NCBI GenBank assembly: GCA_947502265.1
Contig: CANMZB010000011.1
Location: forward strand, 85,068-149,067
DNA length: 64,000 nt
From: an uncultured Sulfitobacter sp.
Lineage (GTDB): Bacteria; Pseudomonadota; Alphaproteobacteria; Rhodobacterales; Rhodobacteraceae
Reading direction: 5' to 3'
Made by a program: the position numbers and the translations under genes
Part shown: one piece after another, positions 55,407 to 63,942 of the stretch
How the letters are laid out: each line of letters begins with the position of its first letter
Numbering within the stretch: the stretch's first letter is position 1
Notes under the pieces: model-generated
The model's input: only the letters and a program-made list of their open reading frames with translations
Databases searched by the model: none
Told to the model about the DNA's origin: nothing

Positions 55407-57080
55407 TTAGTGGCTGTGGGCCTTGTCCCAGTCTTCACGCTTCGGCAGTTGCTCGAAGGTGTGCTCCGGAGGCGGGCTGGGCAGTGTCCATTCCAGCGTG
55501 TCCGCGAATTCGTTCCATGGGTTGTTCTCGGTGACCCGCTTACCGCGTGTCAGCGTGTAGGCCATGATTCCAAAGAAGAACAGGAAGGATGCGAAGGACA
55601 GGAATGCGCCCCAGCTTGACCAAAGGTTCCAGTACGCGAAGGCGTCAGGATAGTCGATGTAGCGGCGTGGCATGCCCTGACGGCCCAGGAAGTGTTGTGG
55701 GAAGAAGGTCAGGTTTGCACCAATGAACATCATCCAGAAGTGTAGCTTGCCAGCCCACTCGGGATACATGCGGCCCGTCATCTTGGGAAGGTAGAAGTAG
55801 ATACCCGCAAAGATGGCAAAGATCGCACCAAGGCTCATCACATAGTGGAAGTGAGCAACCACATAGTAAGTATCGTGATAGTAGCGGTCCACCGCAGCCT
55901 GGCTCAGCACGATACCGGTCACACCGCCAACAGTGAACAGGAACAGGAAGCCGAAAGCCCAGAGCATCGGTGTCTTGAACTCGATAGAGCCGCCCCACAT
56001 GGTTGCGATCCATGAGAACACCTTGACCCCTGTTGGCACGGCGATGACCATTGTGGCCAGCATGAAGTATGCCTGTTGATTAAGGGTCAATCCCACTGTG
56101 TACATGTGGTGCGCCCAGACAACAAAGCCTAGAACACCAATCGCGATGAGTGCCCAAACCATTGGCAGGTAGCCAAAGATCGGTTTGCGCGAGAATGTTG
56201 CGATGACGTGGGAGATGATGCCGAACCCGGGCAGGATGATGATGTACACTTCGGGGTGACCGAAGAACCACAGGATGTGCTGGTACAGGACCGGATCACC
56301 GCCGCCAGCAGGATCGAAGAAGGCGAAGCCGAAGTTACGGTCCATCAGCAGCATGGTGATCGCACCTGCCAGAACGGGCAGGGACAGCAGGATCAGCCAA
56401 GCGGTGACAAAGATCGACCAGCTGAACAGGGGCACCTTGAACAGAGTCATGCCGGGGGCGCGCATGTTCAGGAAGGTAGTGATCATGTTGATCGCGCCGA
56501 GGATCGAAGAGGCACCCGAGACGTGAACCGCGAAGATCGCGAAATCCATCGACATGCCGCCTTCTTTGACGCTGAGCGGCGGATAAAGAACCCAGCCCAC
56601 GCCGGAGCCCGCCTGACCATTGCCACCGGGCAGCAGGATAGAGCAGACTGCGAGCGAAGTACCGGCAACATAAAGCCAGAACGACAGGTTGTTCAGCCGT
56701 GGGAACGCCATATCGGGCGCGCCGATTTGCAGCGGCATAAGGTAGTTGCCGAAGCCGCCGAAAAGCGCTGGAATCACGACGAAGAACATCATCAAAATGC
56801 CGTGGCCGGTTATCAGAACGTTCCAGAGGTGCCCGTTTGGCGTACAGGTCGCTGAAGAATCAGCGATGAAGCGTGCGCCTTCCATACACATATACTGAAC
56901 GCCGGGATGCATAAGCTCCAAGCGCATGTAAATGGTAAATGCAACGGAAATGAACCCGACAAAAGCGGAGACGATCAGGTATAGAATACCGATGTCTTTG
57001 TGGTTTGTGGACATGAACCATCGCGTGAAAAACCCGCGTTCGTCTTCATGGTCGTGCCCGTGAATGGCTGCGTCTGCCAT
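55407..57080 (-). CDS. ctaD: Cytochrome c oxidase subunit I (aa3 type)
   Basis: Catalytic subunit holding haem a and the haem a3-CuB centre of the terminal oxidase. The ATG at 57080 (AGGAGG upstream) gives 557 residues with 12 helices. Haem and Cu ligands sit in [30 protein letters not shown] (with the His-Tyr cross-link partner), WAHHMYTVG and [15 protein letters not shown]. Subunit II and assembly genes (ctaB, ctaG, ctaE) are not adjacent, and an IS cluster lies downstream. Confidence 0.97.
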   Translation of the reverse strand: MADAAIHGHDHEDERGFFTRWFMSTNHKDIGILYLIVSAFVGFISVAFTIYMRLELMHPGVQYMCMEGARFIADSSATCTPNGHLWNVLITGHGILMMFFVVIPALFGGFGNYLMPLQIGAPDMAFPRLNNLSFWLYVAGTSLAVCSILLPGGNGQAGSGVGWVLYPPLSVKEGGMSMDFAIFAVHVSGASSILGAINMITTFLNMRAPGMTLFKVPLFSWSIFVTAWLILLSLPVLAGAITMLLMDRNFGFAFFDPAGGGDPVLYQHILWFFGHPEVYIIILPGFGIISHVIATFSRKPIFGYLPMVWALIAIGVLGFVVWAHHMYTVGLTLNQQAYFMLATMVIAVPTGVKVFSWIATMWGGSIEFKTPMLWAFGFLFLFTVGGVTGIVLSQAAVDRYYHDTYYVVAHFHYVMSLGAIFAIFAGIYFYLPKMTGRMYPEWAGKLHFWMMFIGANLTFFPQHFLGRQGMPRRYIDYPDAFAYWNLWSSWGAFLSFASFLFFFGIMAYTLTRGKRVTENNPWNEFADTLEWTLPSPPPEHTFEQLPKREDWDKAHSH

Positions 57081-57379
57081 GCGGTGCCTCCTAAAACTAT
57101 ATATTAAACGCACTACGTCTGTTGGCAACACGCAGTAGCGTACTCATGGACCTTCTAAATCCATGCGCCACGCAGGGCAATGGGCGTTGGTCGCAAATGC
57201 AGTTATTTTCAAGATGCCGTATCTTCCTCATCATCGGGGGCAGCGGAAACTGGCTGATCAGACCCGCATTGAAACAGTTTTAGTGATGCAGTGTAACCAT
57301 CGCACTCAGCCGTTAAGGAGATGTAAAGATGATTTCGGGAGACTGATGACACTGCCCTCGTTCAAGATAGGTTTAGTCC
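57081..57379. other. ctaD-kinase divergent gap with tiny upstream frames
   Basis: About 300 bases. AAGGAG (57315-57320) precedes an ATG at 57329 that opens only M-I-S-G-D-stop; that stop overlaps (TGATG) a second ATG at 57346 that opens a 42-codon frame, Cys-rich near its end (CARTCGECPTCGG), ending at 57474 inside the kinase gene in another frame. These may be a leader, or the remains of a different N terminus. The first ~200 bases hold the ctaD promoter region, not resolved. Confidence 0.4.
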
Positions 57380-58663
57380 GTGTTATTGTCCCAGCCCACG
57401 AACACCGCTGTGCCCGCACTTGCGGAGAATGCCCAACCTGTGGCGGTTTGCGGCATGAGGGCCCCGACGATTGATCAGGTGATCAGCCTGATGCCGGGCT
57501 TTGTTTATGTTTTTGATCATGAGATGCAGGCGAATGTGTACGCGAACCGCTCTGTCGGCACCCATCTCGGGTATCGCGCGGACGAGATCCGCGAGATGGG
57601 TGCCGGGTTGTTGTTGCGGGTTATCCTTCCTGAAGATATCCCGCTTGTCAGCGCGCATATGGCGCGAATTTCGATGCTTGAGGGTGATGCGTTCTGTACG
57701 CTGGACTATCGCGTTCTGACGAAGGAGAAAAAGGTGCTTTGGCTCCGCTCCGTCGACAGGGTATTCGAAAGGGATGCGGACGGGTGTGTGCTGCGCCATA
57801 TCGGCTGCGCGAGCGACATTACCACCAAAAAAGAGGCAGTTCTGCGTTTGGGAGAGCTTAATGCCGGGCTGGAAGCCAAGGTCGTCCAGCGCACCCAGGC
57901 ACTTGCAGATCTGAATGCCGCTCTGGAAACCCGGATCGGGGAGCGCACTTTGCAATTGGAAAAGGCGATGGGCGAGCTTGAGGAAATTACCTACACGGCC
58001 ACCCATGATCTGAAAGTGCCGGTTAACAACCTATGTCGTCTTGGCTTGATGCTGGAGGAAACAGCACAAGACATGACGCCGGAACAGGCCGAGCAGATCG
58101 CATGGGTCAACAGCTGTGCGCAGCAACTCAACCACAAGATCGCGGCATTGGTACGGGTCTCCCGGATCAGGTTCGATGAGATTCCCGAAATTCAGCAATC
58201 CGATCTCAATGATGCGGTTGCCAATGCGCTGAAAACACTCGGGCCTGCGTTGGAGAAAAGCGGCGCTTACGTGTCTGTTGAAATTCCTGCGGGGAGCGTA
58301 GTCCTGTTTTGTCAGGCGGAGCTTGAGAGTATGGTTGCCGCGTTGGTCGACAACGCAATAAATTACGCGGAACCGGCGCGGCGTTTGCGCATTTCGCTGT
58401 GCTTTAGACAAGAGGCGGACGGCCCCACGTTGAGCGTGGCGGATAATGGCACGGGGCTGTCGCTTCCGGCTGAACTGCCCAAGGTATTTGGCCTTTTCAA
58501 GCGTGCTCACAAATTTCCGCCGGGCGATGGCATGGCCCTGCATTGCGCGCAACGCAGGCTGCAACGTTTCGGTGGACGGATATCTGCGACAGGCTCAAGA
58601 GGGCAGGGCGTTGAATTTAAAGTCACTTTTCGAAAAGAAGGAACAGCCGATGGAGCCTCTTAG
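57380..58663 (+). CDS. PAS-domain sensor histidine kinase
   Basis: 427 residues from the GTG at 57380 (a stop codon lies 4 nt upstream; the ATG at 57455 is the main alternative and gives 402). A PAS domain (about 30-150: ISLMPGFVYVFDHEMQANVY, LRHIGCASDITTKKEAV) is followed by a coiled coil (about 155-200), a HisKA-like site with His209 in YTATHDLKVPVNNL, and a HATPase domain (VAALVDNAINYAEPARRL; VADNGTGLSLPAEL). No transmembrane segment is seen, so it is cytoplasmic. The response regulator gene overlaps its end by 14 nt. Confidence 0.88.
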   Translation: MLLSQPTNTAVPALAENAQPVAVCGMRAPTIDQVISLMPGFVYVFDHEMQANVYANRSVGTHLGYRADEIREMGAGLLLRVILPEDIPLVSAHMARISMLEGDAFCTLDYRVLTKEKKVLWLRSVDRVFERDADGCVLRHIGCASDITTKKEAVLRLGELNAGLEAKVVQRTQALADLNAALETRIGERTLQLEKAMGELEEITYTATHDLKVPVNNLCRLGLMLEETAQDMTPEQAEQIAWVNSCAQQLNHKIAALVRVSRIRFDEIPEIQQSDLNDAVANALKTLGPALEKSGAYVSVEIPAGSVVLFCQAELESMVAALVDNAINYAEPARRLRISLCFRQEADGPTLSVADNGTGLSLPAELPKVFGLFKRAHKFPPGDGMALHCAQRRLQRFGGRISATGSRGQGVEFKVTFRKEGTADGAS

Positions 58664-59078
58664 CCGCATTTTGTTGGTCGATGATGATGCTGTCACGAAC
58701 ATGATGCACCGTAGAATAATAGAACGTTCGGGCCGTGCCCGCGAGATCGAAGTGGCAACAGACGGTCAGGAAGCGCTTGAAGTTCTGGAACGGGATCTGC
58801 GCGCCGGCGTGGCCTTGCCCGAACTTATCTTTCTGGATATCAACATGCCCCGCATGGGCGGTTTCGAGTTTCTGGAGCATTATGGTGCGCTCGACACTAC
58901 GCGCAACGGTCAGTTGATCATCGTCATGCTATCCACGTCGTTGCTACCGGCCGATCACGCCCGCGCCGATGCGGATCCAAATGTGCACAGCTTTTGCGAA
59001 AAGCCGATGCGGCTTGAGCGGTTGCTGGAACTGATCGACGAATACCGCACGCTGAAACATAAGCGCACCGCTGCATAA
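58650..59078 (+). CDS. Single-domain response regulator
   Basis: 142 residues (ATG 58650, AAGGAA upstream) consisting of a receiver domain only: ILLVDDDAVTNMMHRRII, phospho-acceptor Asp63 in IFLDINMPRMGG, the switch Ser/Thr in IVMLSTSL and Lys in SFCEKPM. No output domain, so it must signal by protein contact, as in chemotaxis, or in a phosphorelay. It overlaps the kinase gene by 14 nt and is its likely partner. Confidence 0.92.
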   Translation: MEPLSRILLVDDDAVTNMMHRRIIERSGRAREIEVATDGQEALEVLERDLRAGVALPELIFLDINMPRMGGFEFLEHYGALDTTRNGQLIIVMLSTSLLPADHARADADPNVHSFCEKPMRLERLLELIDEYRTLKHKRTAA

Positions 59079-59097
59079 GGGAGTGTTGGGCAGGCTG

Positions 59098-59763
59098 TCA
59101 GGGCGCTTCAGGTGCTTCGCCGAAAACCGTCGCAAAGCTGTGGCGCAGCGCGAGGTCGACATCGTCAAGGGTGACCGGCAATCCCAGATCTACCAGGCTG
59201 GTGACGCCATGGTCGGTGATGCCGCAAGGAACGATGCCGCTGAAATGCCCGAGGTCGGGCTCAACATTGATTGAAATGCCATGAAAACTGATCCACTTGC
59301 GCAACCGGATCCCGATCGCGGCGATCTTGTCCTCGGCGGGCTGGCCGGATGCAGTGAGCGGTTTTTCAGGCCGCGTAACCCAGACGCCGACGCGTCCGTC
59401 GCGCATTTCGCCTTTCACGCCGAACTGATCCAGCGTCGTAATAATCCACGCCTCCAGTTCCCGAACAAATCGGCGCACGTCATGGCCGCGCTTGCCCACG
59501 TCAAGCATCACATAGGCTACCCTTTGTCCGGGGCCATGGTATGTGTACTGTCCGCCACGTTTCGTTGGATAGACCGGAAACCGGTCCGGATCGGTGAGGT
59601 CGGGCGCGCGCGCCGAGGTGCCAGCGGTATAAAGTGGCGGGTGCTCCACCAGCCAGATACACTCGGACGCCTCCCCCGCAAGGATCGCGGCAACACGCGC
59701 CTCCATCCACGCTTCGGCGCTGCGAAAGTCGGTAAGCCCGGTCGAGGTGATCCATTCAATCAT
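59098..59763 (-). CDS. lipB: Octanoyltransferase
   Basis: Transfers octanoyl from acyl-ACP to lipoyl domains. 221 residues with [18 protein letters not shown] (about 71-88), Lys146 in [14 protein letters not shown] and the catalytic Cys180 in [16 protein letters not shown]. It converges on the response regulator. The frnE-like gene is transcribed in the same direction upstream. Confidence 0.95.
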   Translation of the reverse strand: MIEWITSTGLTDFRSAEAWMEARVAAILAGEASECIWLVEHPPLYTAGTSARAPDLTDPDRFPVYPTKRGGQYTYHGPGQRVAYVMLDVGKRGHDVRRFVRELEAWIITTLDQFGVKGEMRDGRVGVWVTRPEKPLTASGQPAEDKIAAIGIRLRKWISFHGISINVEPDLGHFSGIVPCGITDHGVTSLVDLGLPVTLDDVDLALRHSFATVFGEAPEAP

Positions 59764-59805
59764 GAAACGAATCTATCGTTTCGGCGCGCGCAAGAAAAGT
59801 GCGCT

Positions 59806-60477
59806 TCAACCATCCTCTGCCGTGCGCTGCTCGGCAATGGATTTTTGCAACATCCGGGCGTAAGTTTGCGCCCCCTGCGCGCCGGTCAAAAGGTATTTAC
59901 CGTCAAATACCATCGACGGAACGCCGGAAATGCCGCGCGTTGTCCAATATTGCTGGCCTGCGCGGGTGTCTGCAGCATGGCTGCCGCTGTCCAGCACCGC
60001 CTGCGCCTGTTCCCGATCAAGCCCGACAGATTCTGCCACATCCACCAGAACTTCGCTGTGTGATACATCGCGCTTTTGCGTGAAATGCGTGTCAAAAAGC
60101 GCGAGCTTGAGCGGGTGCTGTTTGCCCTGCACCTGCGCCCAATCAAGAAGCTGGTGCGCGGCGAAGGTGTTGACGATGCGGCTGTCATCGTCAAACCGGA
60201 AATTTATGCCAAGGGATTCACCCGTTTCCACAAGATGCGCCCGATTTTGCGCGCTTTGCTCCGCGGAGGCACCATATTTTTCAGTGATGTGTTCGCGCAG
60301 GTTCTGTCCTTCGGCGGGCATGTCGGGGTTCAGCTCGAATGGATGCCAGCGGATGTAGGCACCTGTCCCGGTCGCCGCCAGGGCCTGCTCTAGCTGTTTG
60401 TAGCCGACAATACACCACGGGCACATAACATCTGAAACAATGTCGATCTGCACAACGGGGCTGGTGACTTGGGTCAT
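59806..60477 (-). CDS. DsbA-family oxidoreductase (FrnE-like)
   Basis: 223 residues from the ATG at 60477 (AAGGAC upstream). Thioredoxin-fold enzyme with the active site DVMCPWCIVGYKQLE (Cys19, Cys22) and a cis-Pro region in GISGVPSMVFDGKYLLTG. No signal peptide, so it is a cytoplasmic disulfide isomerase or 2-hydroxychromene-isomerase-like protein. Substrate unknown. lipB follows on the same strand after 42 nt. Confidence 0.9.
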   Translation of the reverse strand: MTQVTSPVVQIDIVSDVMCPWCIVGYKQLEQALAATGTGAYIRWHPFELNPDMPAEGQNLREHITEKYGASAEQSAQNRAHLVETGESLGINFRFDDDSRIVNTFAAHQLLDWAQVQGKQHPLKLALFDTHFTQKRDVSHSEVLVDVAESVGLDREQAQAVLDSGSHAADTRAGQQYWTTRGISGVPSMVFDGKYLLTGAQGAQTYARMLQKSIAEQRTAEDG

Positions 60478-60615
60478 GGGGTGTCCTTCTGCGTACCGGT
60501 TCACTTAAAATCGGCGCTTGATGGCCCTTTTTCAACCGCGCGTTCAGGAAAGTTTCTGAAATAGGGGATAGTGTGGTAGTCTCGCGCAGAATAATTTATT
60601 TTATCGGGGGATATA

Positions 60616-61917
60616 ATGTCTATCAAATATTTGTCAGCGGGGCTTATTGCGGCCTCACTTGTCGTAATCCCGGCGGAGCCTGTGCGCGCTGATGCCAAGG
60701 ATTTTATCGCCGGGGCGATCATAGGGGGGGTGATTGGCGCGAATGCCAAAAAGCAGCGCCGCACCACATCGGCTCCCAGACGCAGCTATACAAAAAAGAC
60801 GGTTCGCCGCTCATCCATACCGGCAACCCAGCAGGGGCGGGAAGTGCAGGCGTCGCTCAACTATTTCGGCTTCAACGCTGGCACGGTTGACGGGCAACTT
60901 GGCCGTAAAACGCGAGACGCCGTGACGCAGTATCAGGCCTATATGGGCTATCCGGTTACCGGAAATCTATCGCCGTTCGAATTAAATTTGCTGACGTCCT
61001 CGTACAACCGCGCGCAGGCGGGGGGGATGGCCACGCAATCACTGGTGGCAGCCAATATCGACGGTACGCGCGGCCTGCTCAAGTCATTTCGCGCTGAAAT
61101 GGCGGGGCAATCACCGGCGACCGCTGGCGTAATGGCAACAGCACCTGCACTTGCACAGATGCCAGCGATCACATCGGTTGCCGCAGGGGTCGCAACAGGG
61201 GGCGCGGCGTGGCCGGCATTCCTTGGCGCAGGAAATCAAGCTTCGCTCGCGGCGCATTGCAATCAGGTTTCGTTGATCACCAACACCAATGGCGGCTTCG
61301 TGACACAGGCCAGCATGAGCGATCCCAACACGGCCCTTAACGAGCAGTTTTGCCTGGCACGCACCTATGCAATCGCGCGAAGTGAGGAAATGGCGGCAAA
61401 CGTACCCGGTTTCACACCCGATCAGATTGCAGCGCAATGCGCGGGATTTGCGCCGGTGATGAAGCCCTATGTAGCCTCTCTTGCGCAAAAGTCGCGTGAC
61501 GACGTTGCACGGGATGTGGCAGGATTCGCGGCGGGCAGCGGCATGGTGCCTTCACAACTTGCCGGAACTGCGCGCATCTGCATGGGTGTTGGGTACCGGA
61601 CAGATAATCTGGATGTGGCCATCGGTTCGGCGCTTGTACTCTACGCGCTGGGAGAACCCGTGTACGGTGAATTGATCGGGCACCATCTGGCCCAAGGTTA
61701 TGGTCCACAAAGGCGGGTTGATCTGGCTGGCCCGTGGTATGATGCGGCTTTGACGGCGCTTGATAACGGAGCAGTGGCGGTGTTTAATCCCGGCCAACCC
61801 GAGCGCAAGGCGCTGTTGCGCCAAGCCGCTGCACGACTGGGCGGTGCCCCTGCGTTGCCCGTGTTGCCCCAAGCCCAGCCTGCTGCGACATTGCCGATGT
61901 TCTCGATCAGCGAATAG
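60616..61917 (+). CDS. Exported protein with peptidoglycan-binding domain
   Basis: 433 residues: a signal peptide (to about Ala26), a glycine-zipper-like stretch (DFIAGAIIGGVIGAN), a basic linker, a PG_binding_1-like repeat (about 75-130: EVQASLNYFGFNAGTVDGQL, KTRDAVTQYQAYMGYPVTG), and a long C-terminal domain with spaced Cys (about residues 216, 248, 276, 317) that I do not recognise. It has a GGGGGA ribosome-binding site and its own terminator. Probably a wall-associated protein of the periplasm; function unknown. Confidence 0.85.
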   Translation: MSIKYLSAGLIAASLVVIPAEPVRADAKDFIAGAIIGGVIGANAKKQRRTTSAPRRSYTKKTVRRSSIPATQQGREVQASLNYFGFNAGTVDGQLGRKTRDAVTQYQAYMGYPVTGNLSPFELNLLTSSYNRAQAGGMATQSLVAANIDGTRGLLKSFRAEMAGQSPATAGVMATAPALAQMPAITSVAAGVATGGAAWPAFLGAGNQASLAAHCNQVSLITNTNGGFVTQASMSDPNTALNEQFCLARTYAIARSEEMAANVPGFTPDQIAAQCAGFAPVMKPYVASLAQKSRDDVARDVAGFAAGSGMVPSQLAGTARICMGVGYRTDNLDVAIGSALVLYALGEPVYGELIGHHLAQGYGPQRRVDLAGPWYDAALTALDNGAVAVFNPGQPERKALLRQAAARLGGAPALPVLPQAQPAATLPMFSISE

Positions 61918-61939
61918 CCCCGTTCGGACGCGCCAACCA

Positions 61940-61975
61940 CGCCCCGACGCATTCATTTTGCGGCGGGGCGCTTTT
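61940..61975 (+). terminator. Terminator after PG-binding gene
   Basis: CGCCCCG (61940-61946) pairs with CGGGGCG (61964-61970), extended by CGCA/TGCG inside, then CTTTT. 23 nt after the stop. Confidence 0.85.
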
Positions 61976-61990
61976 GTTGGAAATTGCCTC

Positions 61991-62019
61991 TTGAGATATT
62001 GCGAAACCCACGTTATTGC
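61991..62019 (+). promoter_or_regulatory. Promoter for tRNA-Leu
   Basis: TTGAGA (61991-61996) and TATTGC (62014-62019) with a 17-bp spacer, ending 20 bp before the mature tRNA. Confidence 0.55.
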
Positions 62020-62039
62020 ATCGGCACCAACCATGGCGT

Positions 62040-62125
62040 GCGGTCGTGGCGGAATGGTAGACGCGCAGCGTTGAGGTCGCTGTGGGGTAACACCCGTGAG
62101 AGTTCGAGTCTCTCCGACCGCACCA
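62040..62125 (+). tRNA. tRNA-Leu(GAG)
   Basis: 86 nt including encoded CCA (62123-62125). Acceptor GCGGTCG (62040-62046) pairs with CGACCGC (62115-62121). Anticodon stem CAGCG/CGCTG around loop TTGAGGT gives anticodon GAG (62073-62075). A long variable arm makes it class II, as expected for tRNA-Leu, and the T arm is GAGAGTTCGAGTCTCTC. Confidence 0.97.
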
Positions 62126-62428
62126 TTATATCCTATATTTCGCTTAAATATCAGTGCTTTGTAAGTAAGGTGGATTTTGTAGTCCACCCTGCGGTCCACC
62201 TTGGTGGCGATGCTCGCTTTGTCGGGATGGGGGTAATCCCAGCCAACTTTTTATCTTCAAACTGACAGCGTAAGAATTTTGTTATCCGCTGCGGTCCGGT
62301 ATCCATGCCTCCAGACTTTGGGCCTCCCCCTTCCAATCTCCCCAATTGTGGATTGGCCTATTTGTCTGCTAGCATCGGTCCCTGCCAAATAGCTGTGAAC
62401 CTTTGGCGCTCCCCCCCCTCATCAGGCT
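62126..62428. other. Junction after tRNA-Leu, no gene seen
   Basis: AT-richer than the core. It holds a GGTGGA/TCCACC inverted repeat with a further GGTCCACC nearby (about 62170-62200) but no integrase or other gene. This is the expected place for an attachment site of an element integrated at the tRNA 3' end; no partner repeat is in the window. Confidence 0.45.
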
Positions 62429-62677
62429 TCAAGTAAACTGCGCCGCTATCTCTCGAATTTCGCGGACCATTTGCCGAATCTCCTGCATCTCTTTTGTGCG
62501 TGAACCGTGCCGATAGTTCGGATGTTGCGGGCCAGACTTGCAGCCGCGGCCTGCGCCATGCATCCGGCATACTGCCCAGCCGCGTACCGCAGGATTTTTG
62601 CATAGAAAGCCTGAGCGTTTAGAATGGGCGATGGCATCGCGGCGACTGGTGCGCCCTTTGCATGGGGTTAATGTCAC
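62429..62677 (-). CDS. HGG-type Cys/His-motif phage-like protein
   Basis: 82 residues from a GTG at 62677. A probable metal-binding core, CKGRTSRRDA...CKNPAVRGWAVCRMHGAGRG, with four Cys and His in the pattern of small prophage and island proteins of Rhodobacterales (HGGXTSB-like), then PQHPNYRHGSRTKEMQE and a helical tail. The GTG lies 3 nt after the upstream gene's stop, so the two are coupled; a GGGAGGG lies 14 nt upstream. Function unknown. Confidence 0.7.
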   Translation of the reverse strand: MTLTPCKGRTSRRDAIAHSKRSGFLCKNPAVRGWAVCRMHGAGRGCKSGPQHPNYRHGSRTKEMQEIRQMVREIREIAAQFT

Positions 62678-62680
62678 TTT

Positions 62681-63208
62681 TCATGTGCGACCCTCCCCCG
62701 TCTGGACGTTGCCAACAATGGCTTGCCCGCCGCCCTCAACCGTGACGTGCTGGACAGTGACGGTTTGTTTGCCGCCGTTGCGGTGCTTGCGCAGCGCCTC
62801 CATCTGGGCGGTATAGGTGCGGGCCAGTTTGGTGTATCCGTTGGTATGGGCTTGCACCTGTGCCAGATTTTCCGCGTGTGCCATCCGCCGCCCAGCGCGT
62901 ACCATCGCCACATGCGTTGCTGCCATCTGCACCGCCAGCATCCGTTCCACACCATCGCGGGGCTTTATTTCGGCAACAGCCGCGACAATGAACATCCTTT
63001 CATCATTGCCGGACAGTTCGTCTGTAATTTCATCGCCTTTCAGAACCTTGAAGCAATGACGCAGCAAGCCCTCCGCAACTTCGGGGATGTTGGTGCCGAA
63101 CAACTTTCTAAGCGTATCCTCTCTTTCAACGGTAACTTGCTGCCCTGATTCCGGGGTACCTGTCAGCGTGACGCCCAGCCGATTGTTGGTCTTTGTTGGT
63201 GTGGTCAT
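62681..63208 (-). CDS. Island/phage-associated protein of unknown function
   Basis: 175 residues from the ATG at 63208 (AAGGGC upstream). A mostly helical body (LLRHCFKVLKGDEITDELSG, FIVAAVAEIKPRDGVERML, AQMEALRKHRNGG) and a conserved C-terminal strand motif, QHVTVEGGGQAIVGNVQTG. Similar proteins occur beside the HGG-type protein in genomic islands of Rhodobacterales; no function is known to me. The stop overlaps an ATGA at the next start region. Confidence 0.7.
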   Translation of the reverse strand: MTTPTKTNNRLGVTLTGTPESGQQVTVEREDTLRKLFGTNIPEVAEGLLRHCFKVLKGDEITDELSGNDERMFIVAAVAEIKPRDGVERMLAVQMAATHVAMVRAGRRMAHAENLAQVQAHTNGYTKLARTYTAQMEALRKHRNGGKQTVTVQHVTVEGGGQAIVGNVQTGEGRT

Positions 63209-63239
63209 GTGTTGCTGCCCTTGGCTAGATGTAGATATG

Positions 63240-63378
63240 TCCTGTTTTCTGTGACGCCCAAATTTCAAATGGGCCTGTTCGCGTCACAGTTTTCAGGAGG
63301 GTTCGGGGGTGGATCGGTTCATTTCCGGCCTCACTGTCCTGTTTATTGTGACGCCCTGTCCTGTTTTTTGTGCGGGGC
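63240..63378. repeat. Iteron-like ~20-bp repeats
   Basis: TCCTGTTTTCTGTGACGCCC (63240-63259) recurs as TCCTGTTTATTGTGACGCCC (63337-63356) and in part at 63359-63378 (TCCTGTTTTTTGTGC...); an inverted relative, GCGTCACAGTTTTCAGGA, lies at 63281-63298. CTGTGACGC (63249-63257) and GCGTCACAG (63281-63289) form a perfect 9-bp inverted repeat. They cover the 3' end and the downstream spacer of the HTH gene. Confidence 0.75.
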
Positions 63379-63766
63379 TTTTGTTTTTGCGCCATGACAT
63401 AAATCGCCTTGGCGCTGTTTTCAGATCGTCGCAGGGTAATTCTTCCAAAGCCCATAGCGATGTCTGCCCTATGCCGGACGGGCCAAGGTGCGGGGCTTGG
63501 GTCATACGAATAAACCCGCGTTCCTCCAGTTCGCGGAACCACGGCCCGACCGAGTTGCGGTGTACGTCCATCGCCTCGGCGGCGTCACGGTTGCTAAGAA
63601 TGATACGCTTGTTGTTGGTGCCGTTGAACCTGCGTTTCAGTTCGATGTAGAGCGCGCGGGGGCCGGGTCTGAGTGTGGCCCACGCCTCGGATGCTTGCAC
63701 TCATTCGGGAAGCTGGACGTGATGCCCAGCCCCCTTTTTATGCGCTTTGTAGGTTTTGCGCGCCAT
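63293..63766 (-). pseudogene. Replication-type HTH gene with in-frame TGA
   Basis: The ATG at 63766 opens MARKTYKAHKKGAGHHVQLPE, then a TGA (63701-63703), then in the same frame VQASEAWATLRPGPRALYIE, a winged-helix domain (NRDAAEAMDVHRNSVGPWFR) and a basic tail. The family has HVQLP followed by an aromatic residue and the SxAWxxLxPxAR(A)LY block, so the TGA most simply replaces a Trp codon. GTG at 63700 directly after the TGA could restart translation and give a 135-residue protein. Such proteins are found in islands and plasmid-like elements of Rhodobacterales, often next to integrases. Confidence 0.75.
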
Positions 63767-63942
63767 CAGCGACTCCCACGGACTTTGAGCGCCAGATTGA
63801 TCCGCATTGCGGTCATGTGGCTGGGACATCCGCCCAGCGACATCCATGCCGCGTCTGTGGCTACGCCTGCGCCCTTGTGCATCATGATGGTCCAGCCTTG
63901 CGGCGTTGGTTTGAGTTCGAACCGCTTAGGGTCAGGACTCAT
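63766..63942 (-). CDS. Small island protein, unknown
   Basis: 58 residues from the ATG at 63942 (the frame also opens at 63999 near the window edge and could be longer). MSPDPKRFELKPTPQGWTIM then AGVATDAAWMSLGGCPSHMT. The stop overlaps the next gene's ATG as TGATG (63764-63768), so it belongs to the same operon. Function unknown. Confidence 0.6.
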   Translation of the reverse strand: MSPDPKRFELKPTPQGWTIMMHKGAGVATDAAWMSLGGCPSHMTAMRINLALKVRGSR

